Of a stretch of 18,279 nucleotides of DNA, positions 6,068-13,623 are shown piece after piece. The DNA is taken from positions 1-18,279 of the forward strand of contig DRZV01000058.1 of the NCBI GenBank assembly GCA_011375465.1, read 5' to 3'. Each line of letters starts with the position of its first letter. Position 1 is the stretch's first letter. Position numbers and translations under genes: made by a program. The notes beneath the pieces were generated by a model. That model saw nothing but the letters and a program-made list of their open reading frames with translations, was not told the DNA's origin and made no database searches. Origin of the DNA: Neomoorella mulderi. Lineage in GTDB: Bacteria > Bacillota > DSM-521 > Neomoorellales > Neomoorellaceae.

Positions 6068-7657
6068 TTGCCCGGAATATTATTTTGCGCTAAGATGAAG
6101 AGGGAGATCAGAAAGGCTGGTGATGGGCCTGTGTTGGATGCCAACGGAGTGAGGGAGACCATAGTGAGGGAATATATTGCGGCCAGGAGGCTGGGGAAAC
6201 CCTCCCGTCCTGCCCTGTTCCTGGGGCCCAGCGGGGTGGGGAAAACCGCAGGGGTTCTGGCAGCTGCCCGGGAGATAGCCCGGCTTTTGGGTGAAGTTTT
6301 TTTGGACTATGGAGAGTTCAGCAGGCTTCCGGAAAAAGAGAGGGAAAACCTTCTGGAGGGGATAAAGGCCCAGGGAAAGAGGCCCTTCTTCTTTGTGGAC
6401 GTCCTCCTTCTCTCCCATGAACCTTCAGATTTTTCTGGCATCCCCCGGGAAGGCCAGGTGGGGGGAAGCAGGGTCACCCGGTTTATCCCCATGGAATGGG
6501 CTGCCCTCCTGGCTTCTTACCCCGGGATAGTCTTTCTGGACGAGATCACCAATGTGAACCGCGACGATATAAGGGGGGTGGCCTATAAGCTGGTAGACGA
6601 AAAGAGGGCGGGCAGCATAGTCTTCTCTCCAGAAGTCAAGATAGTGGCTGCCGGTAACGCGCCCGAAGAGAGCTCCGTAGCTCTACCCCTGCCAGCGCCC
6701 CTTTTAAACCGCATGGCTGTTTACCGGGTAGGCCCCCCTACTGCTGAGGCCTGGTATAACTACGCTCGTAAGAAGTGGCCCCATGCCGATCCCTTTCTCC
6801 TGGGCTATCTGGCCAAGCTGGCCTCCAAACCTGAAACGCCTGAAGCCCCGGAAACGCTGAGGCAATTCACCTCCCCCCGCTCTTGCGAATGCCTTCTGGA
6901 GGCAGAGCTGGAATTCCGCTTGGGCTGGGGAGAAACTTTGAGCCCCGAGGAGATGCGGCTTAAGGCTACTGCCTGGTTGGGAACTAAGGAAGGGGAGCTT
7001 TTAGCCAGTTACTGGGCTAGGCGCCAGGAAATCCTGGATTTTTTAAGGGGCGAGAAGGCAGAAGGGCAGTTTTCCCCCGCCCTCCTCTGGGCCATAGGAG
7101 TCCTTGCCGGCAGGACGGTGGCATCAGCCCTGGAGGAGGAACATAACTATGGTGATGAATGGGACGATCTTATTATAGAAAACCTGGATCATATATTGAG
7201 CTGTCTTCTTAGGGAATACGGGAAGGAATATGTGGTGCCGGTGTTCTGGGGCATGGACGCTTTTGTGCGGGGAAGCGATCCCCGGCTCTCCTCTCAGCGG
7301 GCCCTCTACTGCCTGAGACGTCTGGCAGGAAAGGCTCATGAGGAAGCTCGGACCCTGAACGGCCTGGCCCAGTTTTCCGTACAGGCTTATTTCGCCCGCC
7401 TCTGGGAAAGGGAGTTTTACCGGGAGGCAGAGGGGGCAGGAGAAGAGGGCCGGCTATGGGCAGAAGTGGCGGCCAGGCTCTTGGCTGACCAGAGGGAAGG
7501 TGTCCTGAAGGTCCTGGAAAAGGGCGAGATGTTGGGGATGACCCTGGAGGATGTGGTAGGGTCAGAATTTGCCTCCTCTATAAGGAATTTCAACACCCTG
7601 GAAAACTGGCAAGCAGCTCTGGGGCAAGCCCTTCATAAAAGGGCCAAGGACGGCTAG
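6068..7657 (+). CDS. MoxR/CbbQ-like AAA+ ATPase
   Basis: About 529 residues. From the chosen TTG start, the AAA_5-type domain shows Walker A GPSGVGKT (53-60), an SGIP segment (about 123-126), Walker B GIVFLDEI (153-160), sensor 1 in AAGNAPE (Asn197) and the LNRM segment that follows. The second half is a mostly helical region without a domain I recognise. MoxR-type ATPases are usually paired with VWA-domain proteins and act as chaperones for maturation or metal insertion. A metallopeptidase/VWA partner lies two genes downstream. I chose TTG at 6068 because GGTGGA lies seven bases upstream. TTG at 6053 and ATG at 6095 are alternatives with poor ribosome sites. Confidence 0.88.
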   Translation: MPGILFCAKMKREIRKAGDGPVLDANGVRETIVREYIAARRLGKPSRPALFLGPSGVGKTAGVLAAAREIARLLGEVFLDYGEFSRLPEKERENLLEGIKAQGKRPFFFVDVLLLSHEPSDFSGIPREGQVGGSRVTRFIPMEWAALLASYPGIVFLDEITNVNRDDIRGVAYKLVDEKRAGSIVFSPEVKIVAAGNAPEESSVALPLPAPLLNRMAVYRVGPPTAEAWYNYARKKWPHADPFLLGYLAKLASKPETPEAPETLRQFTSPRSCECLLEAELEFRLGWGETLSPEEMRLKATAWLGTKEGELLASYWARRQEILDFLRGEKAEGQFSPALLWAIGVLAGRTVASALEEEHNYGDEWDDLIIENLDHILSCLLREYGKEYVVPVFWGMDAFVRGSDPRLSSQRALYCLRRLAGKAHEEARTLNGLAQFSVQAYFARLWEREFYREAEGAGEEGRLWAEVAARLLADQREGVLKVLEKGEMLGMTLEDVVGSEFASSIRNFNTLENWQAALGQALHKRAKDG

Positions 7658-7668
7658 GAGGGGAAACC

Positions 7669-8019
7669 ATGAAGGAGTTAAAGCATATGGACGGCTACCA
7701 GGTGGAAGAGGAGTACTATGAGAACCGCAAAATAAAGAGCCGGGTATGGTGGCATTTAAACCGGGTGCACCGGGAGGGGGGACCGGCGGTGGAGGAATTT
7801 TATGAGAACGGTTTACCCCGACGGCGGGAATGGCGCTGCCAGGGAAGGCTCCACCGGGAGGACGGTCCTGCCATCGAGGTGTATAACCCCCAGGGGGAGC
7901 TGGTGAGGAAGGAGTTTTGGTACCAAAGGCGCAAGTTTTCCGAGGAGGAGTTCTACCGCCTTTTGGCCATCAGGGAATTGAGGAAGCTGGACAGCAGCGA
8001 GAAAAAGGTGGGGTTATGA
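7669..8019 (+). CDS. Small MORN-like repeat protein between ATPase and VWA genes
   Basis: 116 residues built from about three degenerate repeats of some 26-28 residues, each with a Y-x-E-x-G turn, an aromatic strand and an H-R-E-[DG]-G-P-A-[IV] segment (VHREGGPAV near 33-41 and LHREDGPAI near 61-69). The pattern resembles MORN_2/YwqK-type beta-hairpin repeats. A Lys/Glu-rich helical tail follows. The protein is highly charged, with no signal peptide or membrane span. The ATG has AGGAGGGG six bases upstream, 11 bases after the ATPase stop. Its stop overlaps the next start as ATGA, which implies translational coupling to the metallopeptidase/VWA protein. It may be an adaptor or substrate of the ATPase-VWA pair; function unknown. 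Confidence 0.75.
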   Translation: MKELKHMDGYQVEEEYYENRKIKSRVWWHLNRVHREGGPAVEEFYENGLPRRREWRCQGRLHREDGPAIEVYNPQGELVRKEFWYQRRKFSEEEFYRLLAIRELRKLDSSEKKVGL

Positions 8020-9542
8020 AGAGCCAGCTTAAAGAGCTCATCGAGAGGGAGGCCCGGCGGCTGGCCGGAGAGGATTTAAAGGTTTTGGCCGCCCGGTTCA
8101 GAGAGGTATATTTCACCCTTCTAGCAGGGGCTCAGCCTGAGTTCATCCGCTGGCTCCTGCTCCAGGCCCCCATTGTCCTCACCCCTCCCGAATTGGAGGG
8201 GAGTGCCGCTGCAGGTCGAGATGGTTATATCTATGTGAATCCCGCCTTTTGGTGCGCCGTGGTGGCCTGGCATGTGGAGAGGTGTCGGGGGGACTTTGCC
8301 GAAGGTCAGGCCCAGGCTGTGCCAGACTTAAAGGCTCTTATAATACACGAGGTGGCCCATCTCCTCCTCCGACACCCCTGGAGCGCAGAACGCCTGGTAA
8401 AGGAGGTCTCCTCCGCCAGCGGCCGGGATCCCCAGAAACTCCAGTATATAGCCAACCTGTGCATGGATTTTGTGGTCAATGCGGGTTTTCTAGCCCCCCT
8501 CATCCCTGAAGCTCAACTCTTACCTCTAGAAGGGGTCTGGGATAGGGCCTCTTTTCGGAGATTTTTAACCCAGGCCCTTGGAGGGGCCTTGCCCAGCCCC
8601 ATTTCCCAGATGTTCTCTTATCCCGATCTGGAGCATTGGGGTTGGGACGACCTCTTCCGCTATATCGTAAAACACCTCCCCCCCGAGGCTTCGCCAGGGG
8701 GTGGCTCTTCTCCTGATTCCCCAGGCAGGGGGGAAGGGAGGGATGTCCACGGTCGTCCCCTTCCCCAGGGGGGAGTGGTGGTAAGGGAGGGGGTCTTGGC
8801 CCAAGCTCAGGGCTCATCTTCCCCTTCCCAGGTATGGCAGGATATATCTAAAGAGGCCATATCCCAAGCCCGAGCAGCGGGGGAAGAGCTGGGGGGCTTG
8901 ACCCGAACCCTGGAGAGCCAATTCGATCTGCGCCTGCCCTGGGAGACCCTGCTCCGGGAAAGGCTGGCTTCCTTCTTGGGGCATGGAGCTGTAAGGCAGA
9001 CCTGGTGTCGGCCTTCCCGCAAGCACCCCTTTTATCCCGGGAACATCCGCTGCGGAGGCAGGAGCCTCTGGTTTTTGGCCGATATAAGCGGTTCAGTAGG
9101 GCAGGAGGAACTCCTCCTGATAGGGGATATAATTTTTTCTTTTATTAAAAGGTCAGGGGGCGGACAGCTCCGCCTGGTTCCCTGGGATACAGAAGTGCGG
9201 GGGGATAAGATACTCCGCTCCCGGGCGGATTTGGTGCGGCTGCCCGCCCTTTGCGGGGGAGGGGGCACGGTGATCCGGCCTGCCTTGGTATACGTGGAGG
9301 AAAGGGCCCGGCCTGGGGACAGATTGGTGGTGTGTACCGACAGCCTTATAGCCGATCTGGAAAAGGAGGAGACCCGGTCACTCCTTAGGAGCTTGGGTCA
9401 GCGTTTGGGCGCACTGATATGGATCCATTTCGGTTCTGAAGAAGATTTGCATCTGGTGGCCAGGGCTGCAGGGGAATACCTGCAGCCCCTCTGGATAGAT
9501 CCCCGTTCCAGGGTCCTGCGGAAGGGGCCGGGGGAAATTTAA
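8016..9542 (+). CDS. Putative metallopeptidase with VWA-like domain (DUF2201 type)
   Basis: 508 residues. The N-terminal half carries an HExxH zinc motif, HEVAH (111-115), followed by further conserved-looking His/Asp residues. A Pro/Gly/Ser-rich linker (about 223-270) leads to a C-terminal von Willebrand A-like domain (about 345-500). It has a MIDAS-type DISGS motif (356-360) and GGGGT (414-418), which can hold a divalent cation. This layout is the DUF2201 metallopeptidase plus VWA-like arrangement, commonly next to a MoxR-like ATPase, as here. The ATG overlaps the previous stop codon (ATGA) and has AAGGTGGGG as ribosome site. The trio probably acts as one machine in the cytoplasm. The substrate is unknown and proteolysis is inferred from the motif alone. 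Confidence 0.88.
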   Translation: MKSQLKELIEREARRLAGEDLKVLAARFREVYFTLLAGAQPEFIRWLLLQAPIVLTPPELEGSAAAGRDGYIYVNPAFWCAVVAWHVERCRGDFAEGQAQAVPDLKALIIHEVAHLLLRHPWSAERLVKEVSSASGRDPQKLQYIANLCMDFVVNAGFLAPLIPEAQLLPLEGVWDRASFRRFLTQALGGALPSPISQMFSYPDLEHWGWDDLFRYIVKHLPPEASPGGGSSPDSPGRGEGRDVHGRPLPQGGVVVREGVLAQAQGSSSPSQVWQDISKEAISQARAAGEELGGLTRTLESQFDLRLPWETLLRERLASFLGHGAVRQTWCRPSRKHPFYPGNIRCGGRSLWFLADISGSVGQEELLLIGDIIFSFIKRSGGGQLRLVPWDTEVRGDKILRSRADLVRLPALCGGGGTVIRPALVYVEERARPGDRLVVCTDSLIADLEKEETRSLLRSLGQRLGALIWIHFGSEEDLHLVARAAGEYLQPLWIDPRSRVLRKGPGEI

Positions 9543-9611
9543 CATAAATTTTACCTTTGTGCTATTGCTGCAAATCCCCCTTTTCTTTAAAATTGATAAG
9601 GGGTTGATAGG

Positions 9612-10309
9612 GTGAGGAAGGGGATTTTAATCGCTTTTCTTTTTATAGGTCTACTCTTGTTTTCAGCAGCCTGCGGGACCTTGGAGAAAAAAGCATCCCC
9701 CATCTCCCTGGAACAAAAAGGATCAGGGGGAAAAGAAGAGGCCTTGAGTTTTCCTCCGGGGGTCCCCGTGCTCATGTACCATGAAATAGGGCGGGAGAAA
9801 AACAATAATACGGTCATATCGCCGGAACTTTTTCAACAGCACATGGCCTACCTCTACGAGCACAATTACACCACCATCTCCCTGGAGGATCTCTATGGCT
9901 ACATAAGGGGGGAGAAGGGGTTGCCGCCCAAACCGGTGGTGATAACCTTCGATGATGGTTACAGATGGAAGCTGCAGGGATGAAGGTGGCCAATCATACC
10001 CAGAACCATACACCCCTGGGCGGCCTTCCTAGGGAAAAGCAGAAAAAGGAGATAGAGGAGGCCCAGCACAAGCTGGACGAGATTTTAGGCCCGGCTCCTC
10101 GCTATTTTGCCTACCCCTATGGGAAATATGATGAATCCACTTTAAAAGTTTTAGGAGAGATGGGTTATCGCCTGGCCTTTACCTCTGAAGCGGGATGGGT
10201 CCATGTGGGAGACCATCCCTACAAGCTCCGCCGCATATGGATGGGCAATGGGGTGGATCTGGAGAGATTTAAAGAAAGGCTTACCACCGAGAACTACACC
10301 AAGCTTTAA
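9612..10309 (+). pseudogene. Polysaccharide deacetylase lipoprotein, broken by an internal deletion
   Basis: The 5' frame (9612-9983) starts with GTG and encodes a lipoprotein signal with lipobox FSAAC (Cys21). The start of a NodB/polysaccharide deacetylase domain follows: VPVLMYHEIG, then VVITFDDGY with the catalytic/metal Asp pair. The match stops at base 9960. Homology resumes in another frame with MEAAGMKVANHTQNH, which holds the His-x3-His metal motif, and continues to the stop at 10309. In family members about 40 residues lie between DDGY and M-x-x-AGM; here they are missing, so roughly 120 bases are deleted along with the frame. A functional enzyme cannot be made. CCCCTT at 9577-9582 could pair with the SD at 9598-9603. 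Confidence 0.85.
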
Positions 10310-10323
10310 CAGGGGGGGCGAAT

Positions 10324-11282
10324 GTGAAGTTTTTAGGGGTAATGGCCAAGAGGCTGACCTTCTTTCTAATCCTCAACCTCCTCCTCTTCCTATTCACCGG
10401 GCCCGTGGTTATACTGTACGGGCCTTTTAAAAATGTACGCAGCAGTATAATCGGGGCCATCTTAAACTCCCGCCATCCCCATTACATTACCTGGCTGCTG
10501 TCCCCAGAGCAATTGGCTTCTATCCTGGGCCCGGACAAGGATTATCACTCCCTGAGGCAGGATCCTTTCAATCTCGCCAGCAGGCATCATGGATGACCAG
10601 TTGCGGTTTGTGGAGGTAAAGGACGCCCGTTTCCAGGGTTATCTCCTGGAGGTACCTGATCCCACCCGGGTAAAGCTGGCCACTGCCAGAGACATCTTTG
10701 AAAAAGGGGATACGGTGAGCACCATAGCCTTGAACAATAACGCCATAGCCGCCATAAATGCCGGTGGGTTCCATGACCCCCAGGGCACAGGGGTGGGAAG
10801 GCTGCCCTATGGGGTGGTCATTAAAAACGGGCGCTTTGTGGTGGGGGAAGATATCAAGGGGCCTGTGGATGTGGTGGGCCTTACTAAGGACGGGGTTCTG
10901 GTCACAGGCAAATATATACGGTGGAAGAGATGAAAAAGATGAAAATTTCTGAGGGCGTAACCTTCGGACCCCCCTCATAGTCAATGGGCGTAAGGCCATA
11001 ACCGAGGGGGATGGGGGATGGGGTATAGCTCCCCGGACAGCCATCGGGCAGCGGCGAGATGGAACCATACTGATGCTGGTGGTGGATGGGAGACAGCCGG
11101 GTTATTCTCTGGGGGCCACCCTCCTGGACATCCAGAACATACTCTACGAGCAAGGGGCCTACGTGGCGGCCAATCTGGACGGCGGTTCCAGCACCACCAT
11201 GTTCTACAAGGGCAGGGTGGTGGACAAACCCTGCGGTATGTTAGGGGAACGGATGGTGCCCACCGCCTTCATAGTGCAGTAG
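10324..11282 (+). pseudogene. Phosphodiester glycosidase family protein, three frameshifts
   Basis: The three pieces add up to one protein of about 318 residues. An N-terminal membrane anchor (from GTG 10324, SD AGGGGGGGCG) is followed by the NAGPA-like phosphodiester glycosidase domain. Family motifs appear in order: AAINAGGFHDPQGTG, GDGGWGIAPRTAIGQ, LVVDGR, AANLDGGSSTTM and a PTAFIV end. The frame breaks near 10575 (AGCAGGC, one extra base fits), near 10915 (an extra two bases in TATATA) and near 10970 (C6 where C7 is needed). The family cleaves sugar phosphodiester bonds outside the cell, often in envelope or exopolysaccharide loci. It follows the broken deacetylase by 14 bases. The breaks lie in short repeats, so sequencing errors cannot be excluded for this gene alone. 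Confidence 0.85.
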
Positions 11283-11292
11283 GGGGGAAGGG

Positions 11293-12161
11293 ATGAAGAG
11301 AGCTTCCCGTCATTCCCAGAGCCTTATTCTCTGGCTGCTGGCCACCCTGGCCTTTCAGTTGGGAGTGTATGTCTACTTGGACAGGTGCTGTTGGCCCCCG
11401 CCGCCCCCTTTGAGATCCGTAAAGATGAAAATATTCCCGAATCCGTGGCCTCTGGGAGGGTCTATTATTCCTCCAGCCGTAAATATATGGCCGTGGTCAA
11501 AGACGATCTGGTGGAGATATACTCTATGCCCGGCCGCCAGCTGACCCGATTGGTGGATACAGAGGAGAAAAAAGTCTCTTATTTTAAGTGGCTGGAGGAT
11601 AGGGATATAGCCCTTATGGGCTTATATAATGCAACTGGAGGGAAGGCTTGCGCTGTTTTAACTCAGCTTTTTCCTGAAGAAGGGGTCCATGAGGTCTCCA
11701 TAACCATAAAAAGATCTACCCCCAGGGAGCAAGATAGTCGATACCGCTTATTCCACCGGGACCAATGTGATCTACATGAAAGTAGAGACGGGAAAAGGTA
11801 TTTATAGGGTATACTGGACCGATGCCAATCACATTCTCCCGGATTGGACACATGGCTACCCTCTTCGATCACGATTGCCTTATCTACGATGACCTGGAGA
11901 AAGATACCGTCAACATAAGAGAAAGGGACGGCAGCTGGAGGATCATCTCTCCCCCGGGCGGGCGTTACCGGCTGATAGGGGTAGATCACGATAACAATAT
12001 ATACATCAATATACATCACCAGGCTAAATGAAGATGGTTTGGGAAAGAGCATTTACCGGGGCAAGTTGAGGGTGGGTTTCACCAAAATACAGGATCTGGA
12101 AGTCCCCAGGGATGTCAAGGAGATAAAACTGAGCGATATCTTGGGAGAAAAGCACTCATAG
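11293..12161 (+). pseudogene. Membrane-anchored protein of unknown function, four frameshifts
   Basis: Reading through four indels gives about 289 residues: an N-terminal signal anchor (ILWLLATLAFQLGVYVYL), then a beta-rich extracytoplasmic region. Recurrent strand-like units such as KYMAVVKDDLVEIYSM, YFKWLEDRDIALMG and NVIYMKVETGKGIYRV recall propeller-type proteins. The C-terminal part ends VKEIKLSDILGEKHS at 12161. The breaks are near 11384 (one G short in GACAGG), 11715 (A5 for A4), 11845 (C3 for C2) and 12015 (one extra base). I recognise no named family. Its place behind a phosphodiester glycosidase suggests the same envelope or polysaccharide pathway. The ATG start at 11293 has GGGGGGAAGGG upstream. 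A terminator follows directly. Confidence 0.75.
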
Positions 12162-12169
12162 AAGTTTTT

Positions 12170-12192
12170 GCCCGCAGGGAGCGGGCTTTTTT
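12170..12192 (+). terminator. Rho-independent terminator after the decayed block
   Basis: GCCCGC, a five-base AGGGA loop and GCGGGC form a perfect 6-bp GC stem, followed directly by six T. It begins nine bases after the stop of the last pseudogene and insulates the ABC transporter locus. Confidence 0.9.
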
Positions 12193-12202
12193 ATTAACTG
12201 GC

Positions 12203-12219
12203 CCATAACTAAAAGGAAT
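12203..12219 (+). repeat. Leader motif copy 1 (CCATAACTAAAAG-N-AAT)
   Basis: Seventeen bases that recur with one mismatch at 13532-13548. The two copies begin 96 and 92 bases upstream of the start codons of SBP1 and SBP2. The shared position suggests a regulatory or promoter element, not chance. No recognisable -35/-10 pair is present. Confidence 0.5.
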
Positions 12220-12239
12220 ATCGTGTATGGAGGATATTC
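12216..12239. promoter_or_regulatory. Inverted repeat GAATATC-N10-GATATTC before SBP1
   Basis: A perfect 7-base dyad with 10-base spacing lies 60-83 bases upstream of the SBP1 start. It is a plausible operator for a dimeric regulator or a small RNA hairpin. No equivalent dyad is seen before SBP2 or SBP3. Confidence 0.4.
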
Positions 12240-12298
12240 GGAAAAAAGGGAGAACCAGACCAGAAGGAGGTAGAAAAGCTTCGAGGGGGAATTCAACA

Positions 12299-13432
12299 AT
12301 GAGAAAAATGGGGAAGAGAATCGCCTTTGCTTGTATTTTGGCTATTTTATTTATGGCATTGGGGAGCAGCGGTTGTACACCTGCTTTGAAAACTCCTCCT
12401 CCCTCGGAAAAGGTGCCTACATTGAAAATAAAGTACGACCGTACCGTATGCCATACCCCGATGCAGGTTTTGGTAGAAAAAGGCGAAGAGTTCCGGGATT
12501 GGGGTTCATACTTAAAACCCATTATCCCCGGAGAAAAGTATGATTTAATTTCCCAGGGGCAAAAAGTGGCGGAAGTGCTGGTGGTGAAGGACCCTAGGCC
12601 GGCAGTGGAACTGATGGATAAAGGGGAAGTTGATGTGGCTTTGGGATGCATAGTAACCCATCTTTCGGGCATAGACAAAGGAGTCCCTTTGAAAATAATA
12701 AGCCCTCTTTGCGGTTGTAATTTTGCCCTGGTAATCCATAGAGATCACGGGATGAATAGCTGGAAGGACTTTCTGGAAAAAGTTCCTCTAAGGGACAAAC
12801 CTTTAAAAATCGTGGCATCTCGAGCTTGGACTTCTACCCTTACTTTCGATATGATTTTTACCCAAAAAGGGCTCCGGACCACATGGGATCCCGAGGAGCA
12901 CCAGGCCGATATAATCTGGGTTGATCTAAAACCTCAAGAGGATCCCCTTAAACTCCTGGAGGAAAAGAGGGTAGACGGCATCGCCACAGGAAAGGTGGAG
13001 GCTTATGAAGCAGAAAGGAGGGGATTAGGGGTAACCATAGCCCAGGTGCTCGATATGGGATCCGGAGTGGACTGGAGGGACTACCCTTGTTGTACCATAA
13101 GCGCCACGGAGACAGCCATAAAGCATAAAAAGGAAGCCTTGCAGCTTTTCCTAAATTTATGGCATAAGTCGGCCAATTGGTGCAAGCTCCACCCCCAAGA
13201 AACCCACACCCTGGCAGCTAAGTGGTTAGGCTTCCCTGAGCATTCCGTCAGCAGGGCAGAGCAAAATGTAATCGCTCATCACACTCCTACCCCCGCATGG
13301 ATGCAGGCCACGGCCATATATGTCGAGGAGTTAAACAAGAGAAACCTATTCCAAGGTAAACTAAAAGGGAAAACCCTGGAAGAGGTTAAAGGGGAGGTGT
13401 TCGATTTTCACCTTTTGGAGGCGCTCGAGTGA
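12299..13432 (+). CDS. ABC transporter substrate-binding lipoprotein 1 (NitT/TauT-like)
   Basis: 377 residues from ATG 12299, which has GAGGGGG upstream. An in-frame ATG at 12227 would add 24 unlikely residues before the signal peptide. The signal peptide ends in lipobox LGSSGC (Cys26), so the mature protein is anchored outside the cell. The two-lobed NMT1/SsuA-like fold is indicated by the IKISPL-type segment, the ADIIWVDLKP strand and the final helix. Cysteines beyond the lipobox include CHTP (51-54), SPLCGC, YPCC and NWC. It is clearly paralogous to the proteins starting at 13624 and 15774, but the codons look more A/T-rich and no permease gene follows it. It probably delivers a related ligand to the shared permease/ATPase. 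The ligand is unknown. Confidence 0.88.
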   Translation: MRKMGKRIAFACILAILFMALGSSGCTPALKTPPPSEKVPTLKIKYDRTVCHTPMQVLVEKGEEFRDWGSYLKPIIPGEKYDLISQGQKVAEVLVVKDPRPAVELMDKGEVDVALGCIVTHLSGIDKGVPLKIISPLCGCNFALVIHRDHGMNSWKDFLEKVPLRDKPLKIVASRAWTSTLTFDMIFTQKGLRTTWDPEEHQADIIWVDLKPQEDPLKLLEEKRVDGIATGKVEAYEAERRGLGVTIAQVLDMGSGVDWRDYPCCTISATETAIKHKKEALQLFLNLWHKSANWCKLHPQETHTLAAKWLGFPEHSVSRAEQNVIAHHTPTPAWMQATAIYVEELNKRNLFQGKLKGKTLEEVKGEVFDFHLLEALE

Positions 13433-13448
13433 AAAAAGAGTACAAAAA

Positions 13449-13530
13449 TTTGCCGTTCCCGAAGGCATAGCCCCTATTGAGCTCAGCAGTTAAACCTGAA
13501 AAGACATATCCATAGGGGAGCCCGGGCAAA
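13449..13530 (+). ncRNA. Structured leader element with 5S-rRNA-like stretch, unassigned
   Basis: In the 191-base gap between SBP1 and SBP2, TTTGCC (13449-13454) can pair with GGCAAA (13525-13530) as a closing stem. CCCCTAT (13471-13477) can pair with ATAGGGG (13512-13518) inside it. Within the loop, 13479-13497 reads GAGCTCAGCAGTTAAACCT, close to the conserved helix III/loop C of bacterial 5S rRNA. GGCATAGC at 13464-13471 also recalls the 5S GGCCATAGC. The whole is far too short for 5S rRNA. It could be a riboswitch-like leader for SBP2, a 5S remnant or chance. It matches no riboswitch that I know. Confidence 0.35.
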
Positions 13531-13531
13531 A

Positions 13532-13548
13532 CCATAACTAAAAGTAAT
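13532..13548 (+). repeat. Leader motif copy 2 (CCATAACTAAAAG-N-AAT)
   Basis: Matches 12203-12219 at 16 of 17 bases and starts 92 bases before the SBP2 start codon. It directly follows the closing stem of the structured element. The rest of the gap (13549-13600) shows only a weak ATGT-TAT-ACAT dyad and then the strong ribosome site. Confidence 0.5.
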
Positions 13549-13623
13549 GTTATACATGCAAGGAAAGTTGGGAAAAGTGAAGAACTACAATCTTAAACCC
13601 AGCGGAGGAGGTGGGTCCTAAAT

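Noticed and set aside
12227..12298. 24-residue N-terminal extension of SBP1 from ATG 12227
   Set aside because: It would put charged residues before the signal peptide, has no good ribosome site, and overlaps the inverted repeat. ATG 12299 gives a normal lipoprotein signal.
13449..13530. A genuine 5S rRNA gene
   Set aside because: Only about 82 bases, lacking helices IV-V and most of the consensus; kept only as an unassigned structured element.
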